A stretch of 64,000 nt of DNA from contig JASDFA010000006.1 in assembly GCA_035772735.1 (NCBI GenBank), forward strand, positions 63,442,001-63,506,000. Direction: 5' to 3'. Position numbers and translations under genes: made by a program. Positions within the stretch are counted from its first letter, which is position 1; each line of letters starts with the position of its first letter. A model generated the notes under the pieces. That model did no database searches, was not told where the DNA came from, and saw only the letters and a program-made list of their open reading frames with translations. Positions 1 to 10,980 of the stretch are shown here, one piece after another. Source of the DNA: Datura wrightii. Its lineage: Eukaryota; Streptophyta; Magnoliopsida; Solanales; Solanaceae.

Positions 1-880
1 TATAAAACGACACGCAAGTGCACGTGGTCGAACAAGTAGTAAGTGGCTTTAGTAAGCCAAGTATCGATCCCACAGAGACTTGGATGAAGTGCAAATTGCT
101 CAAGTGTACTATATTTTACTTCTAAAAATGCTGACAACAGCGTAACCAAAAAGTTGATAGTTTGTTTTATAAATTTTATACTAAAACTAAGAACAATTAT
201 CTACATTGAATCTGAATTATGAATGAAAGAATGCTGAGGTTAAACGAACATGTAATGAAACTAATTATCATCATACTTTGGTTAATCTTTTCCTCCAGTT
301 GCTAGCCAAGAACATTTGCCAAGAGATTAAAACTCTCGTATTTAACCTCACTTAAGAATCATGAACCATCCGTCTACATTTCTGTGATCAAATGCAATTC
401 ATGTCCTAGCTATACAATTCCGGTTCCTAAATTGACTAATACGACTTTCAAGTATATTTCTATCCTGAAAGCAAATCAAGACTCAATTTTCCCAAATCAA
501 GTAAAGAACATATCCTATTAATTCACAACTTTCCAATTTCGTGCTCTCTCGAGTGAAACCGGACTTTTTAGATGTACATTAATGTAGGCCACACACTAAT
601 GCAGTAAGAACAAGAATTAATACAACAACATGGAAGAAAAGATGGAAAACCAAAGAATCAATGATCAAATTTCATTACAATTGTTCATAACCTCAGCAAG
701 GAGAGGAATTAGCCACTCATTTATGGATTAAACATCATAAAATGAGTGTTAATCATACAAGCAATTGAATTAAAGAAGAAAGAAAGAGAGAAAAAACCCT
801 GAACTTTTCGTCCCTCAACTGCCTGTAACCCACGTCTTTGCTCCACCAAGTCAGAATATTAAAAAATGAACCTAAGTGTT

Positions 881-890
881 CTATTTATAC
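881..890 (-). promoter_or_regulatory. TATA box of R1 3' LTR
   Basis: On the minus strand this reads GTATAAATAG. The matching copy in the other LTR is at 9281-9290, and R12 has TATAAATA at the corresponding place in its LTRs (51647-51654, 56140-56147). The sequence downstream (ACACTTAGGTT and on to GACTTGGTGGAGCAAG) is also shared with R12, which fits a conserved transcription start region. Confidence 0.7.
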
Positions 891-922
891 TGCTGGGAAT
901 TTTTCCCGGAATAACGAGCAAC

Positions 923-962
923 GTGTCACGGAGTGCATCGCGGAGCACTGCCTCCGTGACAC
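923..962 (-). promoter_or_regulatory. GC-rich palindrome just upstream of the R1 TATA box
   Basis: Arms GTGTCACGGAG (923-933) and CTCCGTGACAC (952-962) are perfect 11-base inverted repeats. Inside them AGTGC and GCACT can pair again. In sense orientation the palindrome ends about 33 nt before the TATA box. R12 has the same palindrome in the same place and orientation (56067-56106). In the R1 right LTR (around 9323-9362) one arm has mutated. It could be a factor-binding site or an RNA/DNA hairpin; function is inferred only. Confidence 0.6.
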
Positions 963-1396
963 GCTACAAACACGGACCCTCACTGGAACTGGGGGTCCGA
1001 GAATTTAGCCTCAACGTGGCACGACGTGCATCGCGGAGCACTAGCTCTGTGCCGCGGAGCACGCGGACCTCCACTGGAATTTGGGTGAATTTTCCCCATC
1101 CAGGCAGAATGCCTCCGCGATGGCAGCGTGACACAGCTCCATCGCGGAGCCCCTTTATTTCATACTGTCCAATGCCTTTTCCCTTGCTCGCATCCAAGTC
1201 TAACTCCGATGTCATCCAACATGCATGTTAGCTTCCCGAAATCACATTTTACCTGCAAAACAATGCTAATCATGTTGGTTAGAATAAATTCACATTTTAT
1301 TACCAATTACATGAGAATGCATACACATTGATAGATAAACAAGGCGAAAATGATACTTTTGAGTATCACTTGGGCATATAAATCTGCCCAAGATCA

Positions 1397-1434
1397 CTTA
1401 CCCCACACTTAAATCCTTGTTCGTCCTCGAACAA
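1397..1434 (-). promoter_or_regulatory. R1 polypurine tract with preceding stem-loop
   Basis: Read on the minus strand: stem TTGTTCG, loop AGGA, stem CGAACAA (1434-1417), a 6-nt spacer GGATTT, then AAGTGTGGGGTAAG (1410-1397) directly against the LTR. The purine run beside the LTR is the expected plus-strand primer. R12 has the same arrangement at 55581-55617, and both elements carry a second internal copy. Confidence 0.85.
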
Positions 1435-3194
1435 CAAGCATACAATTCATGCAATTTACATCCCAACCTAGCTACTTCGGTTCGACAATTTAGGCTACGG
1501 TCATACCGATTATTCAATACAGCAAATCATCAAGAAAACATGCATGGTCTTATCAATGCAGTGACCTTCAATACGTTAAGACCTCCTAGACTTTAAGAAT
1601 CGACTCTCAATATCAGCAAACTCATGCAAATCAGCTGATCAAGATATCCGACACAAAAATTAATCTTTCATCAAGCATGTGCCCTCACAACACAAGAGAA
1701 TCTTCCCCTTTTTGCTCATATTACTCACAAACATTCAAACAGGGGTATGTACACACAATTTCACTCTCTCTCCCAAAAGAATTCACATGCATTATGTCAT
1801 GACCCATAAACTTGCCCTTAGTGTATTACTACCGTAATATAAAGAAGTGCGATGTAAGATCACGTAGGACTTTAATGGGTTGTAATGGAAGCTATGGAAC
1901 TAGTAAATATTGGATTAGCCAATAATAGCCACTAGCATCCTTAAGCGCCTTTTCAACACATCCCATCAACTCATGGACATTGTTTCTTTTTTTTTTCGTC
2001 ATCCCATTCTAGATGATTTTCTTTAGTATGGCCCATTTCGTTAAGCACAATTGACACAACAACAAAGATTATTCATGCACCTTCATTATCGTTCATTTAT
2101 AGCAAGTGCACCTTCAACCTTTTCTTTTCTTCTATCACTCTGCTTTTCTTTTTCTTTTCATCATTCTCACTCTTTGACACTTTGGGAAGATGATTTTCTC
2201 TCCTTAAGCGCTTAAGAGTTTTGTATAGACTTTACGGCTAATGAAAAGAAGGAATTAAGCTCAGTTTACACTTTTTGGACAAAAGAAAGAAATAATCGGC
2301 TAAAGGCTCAAAGGACTGACTAGGGTATACAATCACAAAAAGGGGGGTATGACAAGAAAAAAAAATAGAAACTCTCGGTTAAAACAAAGAAATGCCTACA
2401 TCCTTTCCTACAATACACCTCCTCTATTTCGTTTTGTACACACACCAGGCAAGTTCTAGACACTTCACAATAGCATGGAATGTCAACACCTCACTTCACA
2501 CTTTTTGCACATGCTCGATTCAAGATGTATTCACAGACTCTTCAATCAGCTAATTACATGAATTCAAACATTAAGCCTCAATCACACTGACTCGAACTCT
2601 ACAGCCTAGGTATCTCAACATATTCACAAATTTGCATGCTTTCATACGAATCACCATTGCATTTTGAATATCATGTACAACATGCAACCAGAATTTCGCA
2701 ACCTTATAGTAACTACAGGTTCCGGGATGCAATCCACCAAAGAAAACTAAAAAAATAATTGAGATAAAAACTACTCCTAACGACTTCATTTCCCTTAAGA
2801 CGGTCGTCATCCATCCATCATAGGAAACGGTCACTACTTAAGACGTCGGTTCAATGGGACCATTCTCAATAAAAGAATCAAAAACAAACGCCGAGAAACC
2901 CAAAATTAAAAAAAAACTGTCGAAAATATCGATCATTTCGATAGAAAAATTATTTACAAAATATTTTAAAATTTACAAACTATTTTAAATTTTTTTAAAA
3001 AAAAAATTCGATCATTTCAATAACAAAAATATGTACAGAATCAGAATCAGCTAGCAACATTCAGCAACACAATCAATTTAACAAATATTTACAAATACGA
3101 AACAACTTGAAAATTCACACTCACAGGGACACACAACATACACGATAACAGAAGAGAGCATACATACAAACCAGCCCAGCCCAGCACCTAACTA
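1435..3194 (-). other. R1 long 3' untranslated region
   Basis: No credible gene is seen here. The middle part (near 2800-2830, reading ATGGATGGATGACGACCGTC on the minus strand) matches R12 near 54240-54260, and scattered similarity continues to the polypurine tract, so this non-coding region is common to both elements. A short open frame at 2571-2834 falls in the shared non-coding segment and is not preserved in R12. A homopolymer-rich AT tract lies at about 2910-3010. Confidence 0.6.
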
Positions 3195-3235
3195 CTCCCA
3201 CCCCACACTTAGCTCGAACACTGTCCCCAGTGTTC
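3195..3235 (-). promoter_or_regulatory. R1 internal stem-loop plus second polypurine-like tract
   Basis: Minus-strand reading: stem GAACACTG, loop GGGA, stem CAGTGTTC (3235-3216), a 5-nt spacer GAGCT, then AAGTGTGGGGTGGGAG (3210-3195). The stem is a perfect 8 bp. The counterpart in R12 at 53982-54020 has a different 7-bp stem, the same GGGA loop, a 6-nt spacer and the same AAGTGTGGGGT. Position and form resemble a central polypurine tract; that role is an inference. Confidence 0.75.
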
Positions 3236-3279
3236 ACAAAAATTAAAATAGCACAAAATCGGGTGGTGGAACTCCCTGA

Positions 3280-4499
3280 TCAGTCAAAGTATTCCACTTC
3301 TTCGTCGGGTACTGCTGCTTCATCTCCCATATCCGAGTCGCCTCCGTCGTCATCCTCCGACTCCACATCGGAGTCCTCCCGACGTGTCTCCTCGTCTGTG
3401 GGACATCATCATCTGTGGGCTCTACAAATGCTGGTCCCACTCAGCATAGAGCCCTGACGTTTTCGCCAAAAGGGTAGTCTAGCTCAAGCTACCATAGCTC
3501 ATCCTCTGTCGCCGGCCTCCCACCTATCCTTAGCTGGAGCATCTGCATCCCATACATACGAGCCATATACAGGTCATCACGAGCATGTCGCTCGCCAAGT
3601 GTAAGCACTGGCCCGTTGGTGGTGTCGGGAGCCTTAGTTTTAGTAACGTCTAAGGCCCGCCGCTCCAACTGCGGGATATAGTCAAGGGCCTCCTCCTCAA
3701 CATCTAGGCCCCTGAGAAAGGTGGTGAGTAGTCCACCAAAACCATACCTGTGCCCCTGGTGCAACCGGGCTCTCTTCATGGTGGATATAATAACCGCCCC
3801 GACATTGATCTCTAGCACTTTCATCAGGGCGTACAGCAGGCATACACGATCCCAGGTTACATCAGTCATATGTACCCCCGGGATTAGGCATGAGCAGACT
3901 ATCTTCAGCCAGATTCGGGCTTCTCTGTTCATCTGTGAATTGGGCAACGTCTGATGGTAGCCCCTCTCTTTGTGTCTGCTCCAGCAAGCTGTTGATTGGG
4001 TCCCACACAATGTGCGTCTGATGTCCACATAGGGTGGGGTAATGTTCAGCTGTCGGAGGACGTGGGCGTCTGTGTCCCGCGCTCCTATGATGGCATTGAG
4101 GTGGTGGGGCTCCAGAGTGACTATTTGCCCTCTGATCTTGATAGTGTGGCTCCTGATCGTTGGGTTCCAATTGGCATAGAACTCCCGAACCAAGTGCAGA
4201 TTGCATTCCTTGGGCTCTTCAAAGATGAACTTGAGCCCAGCTGCCTCGATCCTGTGGACCATCCTGGGGAACTCCTGTGCCAATGGTTCCCGTGCTATGT
4301 GCTCCTCGGGGAAATATTTATTTTCCTTATGCTTCGCGTACCACTTTTTCCCCTCATCGGTCACCCATCTTGTTTCGTACTGGCGGCGCTGGCCGCGTGG
4401 AACTGCTGGTGCAGCTGGGACTGCTGTGCCCAGTCTGATTCATTTCCTTCCGGCACCTGAAGTTGACGCGCCTTTTCCTTTATCTTGCCGGCTTGCCAT
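3280..4499 (-). pseudogene. R1 third gene: plant-transposon-type protein with acidic tail (broken)
   Basis: One minus-strand frame runs from an ATG at 4499-4497. It is interrupted by TGA at 4442-4440, TAG at 3491-3489 and TGA at 3443-3441, then changes frame near 3385 into a very acidic Asp/Glu-rich tail ending at 3280. The start MASRQDKGKG is basic and Ser/Gly-rich. The long central part (4364-3492) contains FYANWNPTI and a conserved Trp/Leu-rich core. It resembles the putative plant transposon protein family that is common in plant retroelement annotation and is distantly like the Athila ORF1 family. I know of no tested function for it. It lies downstream of gag-protease, where env-like genes sit in Athila. 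All three stops can come from C to T changes. Confidence 0.7.
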
Positions 4500-5790
4500 T
4501 TCACCTGTCAACCCAAGTAAACAAGATCAATGTTAAGCTAACGGATATTAACTTCGGCTAAGGTAGGGTTACGCTAGGTTACCCCACACTTAGTCCTTAG
4601 CTACAGTTACAACTCTACGGCAAGATTATCTTTATTTACACCCCATAAACAACTATACAATCATGCTTAGTGCGTTCAAAAGAAAATTCGACGGTATAAC
4701 TTCTGCGTACTACTCACACTTCGTACAGCTAATCACAATCACTACCATCGCTAACATTTTAACCATCACACTTAGCAAAGAAAAACAAAGAAACAAAAAC
4801 AACCACAAAAATATATCTACATGAACCTATACACCCAACCAAATTCTAACAAATTTCATCATTTCCCCCAACCCGAGAATCCGTCGTTCTATTAATATCC
4901 TAACAATTTGTACATCGACTCATCTCATTCAACACGTACAACCCGACATAAAATTCACAATTTCAATACATTTTCAATTTCAAATTCAACTAACAAGCCC
5001 TAGAATTGATTTTATCAATCAAATTCGAATAAGTTATGCAATCGACAAGTTCAAACAATCATAACGACCTTCCGAACATTCATCAACAACAGTTAACTCG
5101 AATTCATGCTTAATTACTACGTAGGGCAATTTAGCTCACCTCCCATGCTCAAAATCGAAGAAAATCGACAAGAATTTGAGAGGGAATCGAAGAACATACC
5201 TTGTTTTTGAAGAATCGAAGAAAAGTTGGTGAATTTCTTGCCTTACTCCGTGTCACGTTGATGGGGGATGCATTTTGGGGGGTTTGGTCGAGGAGGGATT
5301 AGAAAATGAGGGAAAAGGGGAGGTTTTCGGGGTTAAAAAGGAAGAAAATCGCGTGGGTCACCCGGCGACCCGGTGTGACCCATCGCGAAATACACGGCAA
5401 CGTGGCACGGAGTGCATCGCGGTGCACTGCCTCCGTGACACGGAGCCATCGCGAGACCATTCTGGAAATTTTTAAAATTTCCGGGTTACACCTCAACGTG
5501 CCACAGAGGGTAACGCGGAGGTCCTCCTCCGTGACATGGAGCTATCGCCCCAGCTCACTGTTTTCCACTTTTTATTAATTTTTCATACCTCGACTTTTCC
5601 TTCACGATTCCGTGCGTATTTTTCTCTATTTGACCTGAAAATCATCTCACTATACAAAATTGGTTAGAATTATAGGTTTCACTCTAAATACAAATAAAAT
5701 AAAAACTAAAACGAAATTTTTTGCTGTAAATCAAGAAAAAGAAAAAGAAAAATCTATTTACACTTTACAAAATGAAAGAAAAAAAAATTT
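4500..5790 (-). other. R1 spacer between gag-protease and third gene, with GC-rich palindromes
   Basis: No open frame is convincing here. A third AAGTGTGGGGT motif occurs (minus strand, about 4591-4581), some 80 nt before the start of the third gene, without a good RGGA stem. At 5402-5441 there is an extra copy of the LTR palindrome (GTGGCACGGAG and CTCCGTGACAC arms), followed by a diverged second one at about 5490-5535. Just before the ATG of the third gene the minus strand reads TTGGGTTGACAG, which could be a 3' splice site; this is a guess. Confidence 0.45.
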
Positions 5791-5840
5791 CACGGGTTGC
5801 CTCCCGTGCAGCACCTGGTTTACCGTTGCGGCTCGACGTC
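5791..5840 (-). ncRNA. R1 stem-loop with AGGCAA loop after the gag-protease stop
   Basis: Minus strand: CACGGG-AGGCAA-CCCGTG occupies 5808-5791. It begins 40 nt after the stop codon of the gag-protease frame. Upstream of it lies GCCGCAACG at about 5834-5826. R12 has CTTGGG-AGGCAA-CCCAAG 39 nt after its own stop, preceded by GCCGCGACG. The loop is constant and both arms change together, so pairing is preserved. Likely a structured RNA signal; role unknown. Confidence 0.7.
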
Positions 5841-5848
5841 GTTTAAGC

Positions 5849-8134
5849 TCAATTGTCCGCTAGGGTGATGGACGATTTCTCTCGATTACCGTCCTCCCCC
5901 CAGCAGTGCTTACACCTTTCCGGTGGTTTTCCCATTAACTCTCGGGAATCCTTCATCTGCTTATCATCACCTTGATCAATCACATTGATCACCGAGAGTT
6001 CTTCATGCACCATCGGGAGCTTGGGTGCCTTGAACACATTGAACACCTCTACCTTGTCATGTGCTCGCATTGTTAGCTGCCCCGCAGCTACGTCGATTAG
6101 TGCTTTCCCGGTTGCCAAGAAGGGACGTCCCAAAATAAATGGGACTTCCGTGACTGGTTCAAAATACAGCACGACAAAATCTACCGGGAAAATTAGGGAG
6201 CCAACTTGCACCAGAACGTCCTCAACAATGCCATCCGGCCTAGCTAAGGATTGCTCCGCCAACTGCAGGATTACCGTTGTGGGTCTAGGACTCCCTAGAC
6301 CCAACTTTCTGAATACCGATGAAGGCATCAAATTTATGCTCGCTCCCAAGTCACACAATCCACGAGCTCGGATGCTCTGCCCAATAGTAATCTGGATAGT
6401 AAAACTCCCAGGGTCTTTTAGCTTTGTGGGCAGTCTATTTTGAATCCGGGAAGTGCACTCCTCCGTTAGAGCCACCATAGCATACTCAGTCAACCGACTT
6501 TTGTTTGCCATGATGTCCTTTATATACTTAGCATATTTCGGCACTCCCTGCAAGACATCAACAAGAGGTAAGTTAACATGTACCTGTTTCAGCACCTCCA
6601 TGAATTTCTTGAAACACGCCTCCTCCTTGTGTTTCATTAGTCATTGAGGGAACGGGGGTGGAGGTCTTTCTGATTTAGCTTCCTTGGTTTTCCCCCTCTC
6701 AAAACTGTGCTCCCTCTCAACTTCTGCTGCTCCCGACTGTTGTGGTGGTCTTTCTTGTTCCACCTCTTTCAGCTGCAGACCACTCCTTGTGGTCACTGCA
6801 TTTACCTGCTTGGGATTGGGATCCGTGTCGCTTGGTAGTCCTCCTCTAGGTCTTGTGTTTTGGGCACTAGCAAATTGCCCAAATTGATATTCAAGTGCCT
6901 TGGTAGCTAACTAGTTGTTTTTCACTTCGGCTTCCAATTTCACATAGTCAGCCTGCAATTGAGCTTGGTTAGCTATCATGGTCTTGAACATCTCCTCAAT
7001 GCTGGGTGATGGTGGTGGGGGAGGTGCATTGTTGTTCCTGAATTGAGCTTGATAGTTATGCTGCCCTCCTTGATTCCTTTGCACACCCTGACCCGAACTT
7101 TGGCCCTGATGGTTGTTGCTACCCCATGAGAAATTAGGGTGATTCCTCCAATTGGAGTTGTAGCTACTACCATACTGCTGGTGGTTCCTTTGTGCATTAC
7201 CCACAAAGTTTACCGAGTCAGGATTGGCTCCACAACACTCAGCTGAGTGCTCACTGCTTCCACACACTTCACACCACATCTGCTGGACTGCATTAACTGG
7301 GGCTTGAGGCTGGTTCAATGTCATGTTGCTGAAGTGAGTGTTCAGTTGATTTTGCAATGCAGCTATCTGTGCAGCGATAGCTGTAAACCCATCCACTTCA
7401 AGCACTCCTGCTGCTTTCCTTGTCCCACCTCGTGATGAATCAGCATTCCATTCTGGATTGCCCTGTGAAATCCGGTTCAACAAGGTATACAGCTCCTCAT
7501 AAGTCTTCTCCAGCGCTTGCCCTCCAGCTGCTGAATCTAGCAATATTTTGGTGTGGGGTTCCAAACCCTCAATAAATGTGTGCACCAACACATCATTGGA
7601 CTGATGATGATGAGGACAATCAAGCAACATGGATTTAAATCTCTCCCAGGCCTGATATAAATTTTCTACCTCTCTCTGTTTGAAACATAGAATTTGACTT
7701 CTAAGTCTTGCTGTTTTACCAGAGGGAAAAAACCTTATCAAGAAGTTCCGTGCAAGATCATCCCACATAGAATTAGAATTCGGTGGCTCAGCTTTCAACC
7801 ACCTCTTGGCTTCTCCCAATAATGAGAATGGGAACAATGTAAGCCGTACATAGTCTGATGACAGTCCAGCGGGGATGTAAGTGTCACTTATCTCCAAAAA
7901 ATTTTGGAGATGCTGTTGTGGATCTTCATGAGGGAGACTGGTAAATTGCCCGCTTGTGTGCAACAATTGCACCATATTTTGTTTAAGTTCAAATCTCCCT
8001 CCGGGCTCTGGTTTGTGGATACTCGATGTAACATTATTGGCATGTGGGATTGCCACCTCGCGAACCGGTCGTGCTGCTGCTTCTTCGGGCACTAACACTG
8101 CCCGTACTACCGGTGGATTCTATTGTTGCTCCAT
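5849..8134 (-). pseudogene. R1 gag-protease polyprotein (three in-frame stops)
   Basis: A single minus-strand frame runs from ATG 8134-8132 to the stop at 5849 (about 760 codons), broken by TAG at 8122-8120, TAG at 6913-6911 and TGA at 6643-6641. The N-terminal half is a retrotransposon gag domain (FPFSLLGEAKRWL, then FLIRFFP). It is followed by a zinc knuckle CEVCGSSEHSAECC that fits CX2CX4HX4C exactly. A Gln/Asn-rich linker leads to the protease, with active site CDLGASINLMP and flap-side ILGRPFL. RT should follow but the frame simply ends. Every stop fits a CAG, CAA or CGA codon hit by C to T, so the frame was probably intact at insertion. The leader and tRNA-Asp primer site lie just upstream. 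Confidence 0.85.
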
Positions 8135-8356
8135 GATCGTCTGTCTGAGCAACTGCAGCTTTCTTTGTAGAGCTTCTCATCGCTTACTGTGAAATATCCT
8201 TTCTGGCTCTATATACGATTCCACCAGCTCCTTGTCTCTTGCCAGTGTTCAACAACAATTAAGTCTGCAAAATACAGGCTAAGACAAAGTTGTCAACACT
8301 ATGAAATTAAAAATACAGTAAATTAACACTTAAAACAATTTCACCAATTGCCAAGT
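8135..8356 (-). other. R1 leader between primer site and gag
   Basis: Non-coding. It is recognisably the same leader as in R12 (52581-52700): both read GGCAATTGGTGAAATT, then TTAAGTGT and GTGTTGACAACTT. Another ATG at about 8184 opens a short frame that overlaps the gag start out of frame. Packaging signals would be expected here, but I see no clear structure. Confidence 0.5.
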
Positions 8357-8373
8357 CCCCGGCAACGGCGCCA
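8357..8373 (-). promoter_or_regulatory. R1 primer binding site, tRNA-Asp
   Basis: Minus strand TGGCGCCGTTGCCGGGG is complementary to the 3' end of plant tRNA-Asp including CCA. It lies 6 nt from the LTR end at 8380. R12 has the identical site at 52564-52580. Athila-type elements commonly use this primer. Confidence 0.88.
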
Positions 8374-8379
8374 AAAACT

Positions 8380-9798
8380 TGTTCGGGTGGTTTTGGGGTT
8401 ATATAAAACGACACGCAAGTGCACATGGTCGAACAAGTAGTAAGTGTCTTTACTAAGCCAAGTATCGATCCCACAGAGACTTGGATGAAGTGCAAATTGC
8501 TCAAGTGTACTATATTTTACTTCTAAAAATGCAGACAACAGCGTAACCGAAAAGTTGATAGTTTGTTTTATAAATTTTATACTAAAACTAAGAAAAATTA
8601 TCTACTTTGAATCTGAACTATGAATGAAAGCATGTTGAGGTTAAACGAACATTTAATGAAACTAATTATCATCATACTTTGGTTAATCTTTTCCTCCAGT
8701 TGCTAGCCAAGAACATTTTGCAAGAGATTAAAACTCTCGTATTTAACCTCACTTAAGAATCATGAACCATCCGTCTAAATTTCTGTGATCAAATGCAATT
8801 CATGTCCTAGCTATACAGTTCCGGTTCCTAAATTGACTAATACGACTTTCAGGTATATTTCTATCCTGAAAGCAAATGAAGACTCAATTTTCCCAAATCA
8901 AGTAAAGAACATATCCTATTAATTCACAACTTTCCAATTTCGTGCTCTCTCGAGTGAAACCGGACTTTTTAGATGTACATTAATGTAAGCCACACACTAA
9001 TGCAGCAAGAACAAGAATTAATAGAACAACATGGAAGAAAAGATGGAAAACCAAAGAATCAATGATCAAATTTCATTACAATTGTTCATAACCTCAGCAA
9101 GGAGAGGAATTAGCCACTCATTTGTGGATTAAACATCATAAAAGAGTGTTAATCATACAAGCAATTGAATTAAAGAAGAAAGAAAGAGAGAAAAAACCCT
9201 GAACTTTTTGTCCCTCAACTGCCTGTAACCCACGTCCTTGCTCCACCAAGTCAGAATATTAAAAAATGAACCTAAGTGTTCTATTTATACTGCTGGGAAT
9301 TTTTCCCCAAATAACGAGCAACGTGTCATAGAGTGCGTCGCGGAGCACTGCCTCCGTGACACGCTACGAATGCGGACCCTCACTGGAACTGGGGGTCCGG
9401 GAATTTAGGCTCAATGTGGCACGGCGTGCATCGCGGAGCACTGGCTCTGCGCAACGGAGCAAACGCGGACCTCCACTAGAATTTGGGTGAATTTTCCCCA
9501 TCCAGGCAGAATGCCTCCACGATGGCAACGTGACACGGCTCCATCGCGGAGCCCCTTTATTTCATACTGTCCAATGCCTTTTCCCTTGCTCGCATCCAAG
9601 TCCAACTCCGATGTCATCCAACATGCATGTTAGCTTCCCGAAATCACATTTTACCTGCAAAACAATGTTAATCATGTTGGTTAGTATAAATTCACATTTT
9701 ATTACCAATTACATGAGAATGCATACACATTGATAGATAAACAAGTCGAAAATGATACTTTTGAATATCACTTGGGCATATAAATCTACCCAAGATCA
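8380..9798 (-). repeat. R1 5' LTR
   Basis: It starts (plus strand) TGTTCGGGTGG next to the primer site and ends CCCAAGATCA, against the R2 integrase sequence. It pairs with 1-1396. TATA box at 9281-9290. The U5 half is close to R12's LTR, while much of U3 is different. Confidence 0.92.
9281..9290 (-). promoter_or_regulatory. TATA box of R1 5' LTR
   Basis: Minus strand GTATAAATAG, identical to the copy in the other LTR. It would drive the full-length R1 transcript leftward. The degraded palindrome upstream (about 9323-9362) differs from the intact one in the 3' LTR. Confidence 0.7.
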
Positions 9799-10980
9799 GT
9801 GGCCAGGAATGAAGAAGGGCATAGCAGAATTCGTAGCTCAGTGTCCCAACTGCCAGCAGGTAAAAGCTGAACATCAGAAACCAGGCGGACTGACTCAAGA
9901 TATAGTTGTGCCTCTATGGAAATGGGAAGCAATAAATATGGATTTTGTAGCAGGATTACCCCTCACCATGCGTAGATATGATTTGATTTGGGTGATTGTT
10001 GACAGACTAACAAAATCAGCTCATTTTCTGCCAGTAAGGGCTACCTTTTCCGCCGAGGATTATGCTGAGCTCTATATCAAAGAAACAGTCAGGTTGCATG
10101 GTGTTCCAGTGTCCATTATCTATGACAGAGGGGCGCAGTTTATAGCTAAATTCTAGCAATCATTTTAAAGAAGCTTGGGGACGCAGGTTAACCTAAGCAC
10201 AACTTTTCATCCTAAGACAGATGGGCAGGCAGAACGCACCATTCAAACACTCGAGGATATGTTGCGAGCATGTGTGTTGGATTTAGAAGGTACCTGGGAT
10301 GAACATTTACCACTCATTGAGTTTGCCTATAATAACAGTTACCATTCAACTATTCAGATGGCGCCTTATGAGGCATTATATGGGCAAAAGTGTAGATCTC
10401 CAGTTGGTTGGTTTGAGGTAGGAGAATCAACATTGATTAGGCCAGATATCATTCATCAGTTAGAGGAAAAAGTAAAGCTTATCAGAGAACGTTTACTGAC
10501 TGCTCAGAGCCACCAGAAATCTTATGCTGACGTGCGGCGCGAAACTTGGAATTTAATGTGGGTGATTGGATGTTTCTGAAAGTTTTGACGATGAAGGGTG
10601 TAATGAGATTTAGCAAGAAAGGAAAGCTCAGCCAGAGGTTTGTTGGGCCTTATCAGATTCGCCGAAGAATAGGCCAAGTGGCATATGAGTTAGACTTACC
10701 TCTAGAGTTAGAATCTGTTCACCCAGTTCTCCATGTATCAATGCTGAGAAAGTGCATAGGAGATCCCTCCAGAATTGCCCCCGTCCAAGATGTTCAGGTT
10801 ACAGAGAAGTCTGCCTATGAAAAAGTTCCAGTAGCCATACTAGACCGGCAGATCCGTAGATTAAGAACTAAAGATATTGCTTTTGTCAAAGTGTTATGGT
10901 GTAATAGGAACAGAGAGGAAATGACTTGGGAAGCAGAAGAAGATATGAAATCTAGATACCCTCAATTATTTCAGACATAG
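9799..10980 (+). pseudogene. R2 integrase C-terminal part and chromodomain (broken pol)
   Basis: Translation gives the end of the integrase zinc finger (CPNCQQVKAEHQ), the core with its three acidic residues (NMDF, YDRGAQF, AERTIQTLE), the GPY/F region (FVGPYQI) and a chromodomain ending WEAEEDMKSRYPQLFQ. Two stops sit together at about 10155 and 10167 (TAG where Trp is usual, then TAA). One extra base near 10545 shifts the frame before VGDWMFLKV. It is otherwise well preserved. The family normally encodes gag to chromodomain in one frame. The chromodomain end is thought to steer integration to heterochromatin. Confidence 0.85.

Larger units (their letters stand above)
1..1396 (-). repeat. 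R1 3' LTR (cut by the window edge)
   Basis: It aligns with 8402-9798 and stops at the same CCCAAGATCA boundary, after which the two copies diverge completely. About 22 bases of the outer end (starting TGTTCGGGTGG in the other copy) lie outside the window. In sense orientation it would begin TGATCTTGGG and end CCCGAACA, the usual TG...CA form. It carries a TATAAATA-type box at 881-890 and a GC-rich palindrome at 923-962. Confidence 0.92.
1..9798 (-). mobile_element. R1: Athila-like non-autonomous LTR retrotransposon with gag-protease and a third gene
   Basis: Two direct repeats of about 1.4 kb (1-1396 and 8380-9798) flank an internal region read on the minus strand. In sense order it has 5' LTR, tRNA-Asp primer site, leader, gag-protease frame, a stem-loop, a third gene, a long 3' untranslated region, polypurine tract and 3' LTR. 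No reverse transcriptase, RNase H or integrase is present, so it would need a partner's enzymes. I counted 11 mismatches over the first 300 aligned LTR bases, so the insertion is not recent. It is inserted in the integrase gene of R2. The base run after its right end, GTGGC, should be the target duplication, but the left copy lies outside the window. Confidence 0.9.

Noticed and set aside
866..1231. A 121-codon plus-strand frame in the R1 3' LTR
   Set aside because: It is antisense to the element, runs through the GC-rich palindromes, and is broken in the other LTR. It is a by-product of GC content.
2571..2834. An 87-codon minus-strand frame in the R1 3' region
   Set aside because: The matching R12 segment (54237 onward) does not keep the frame, so the similarity is non-coding.
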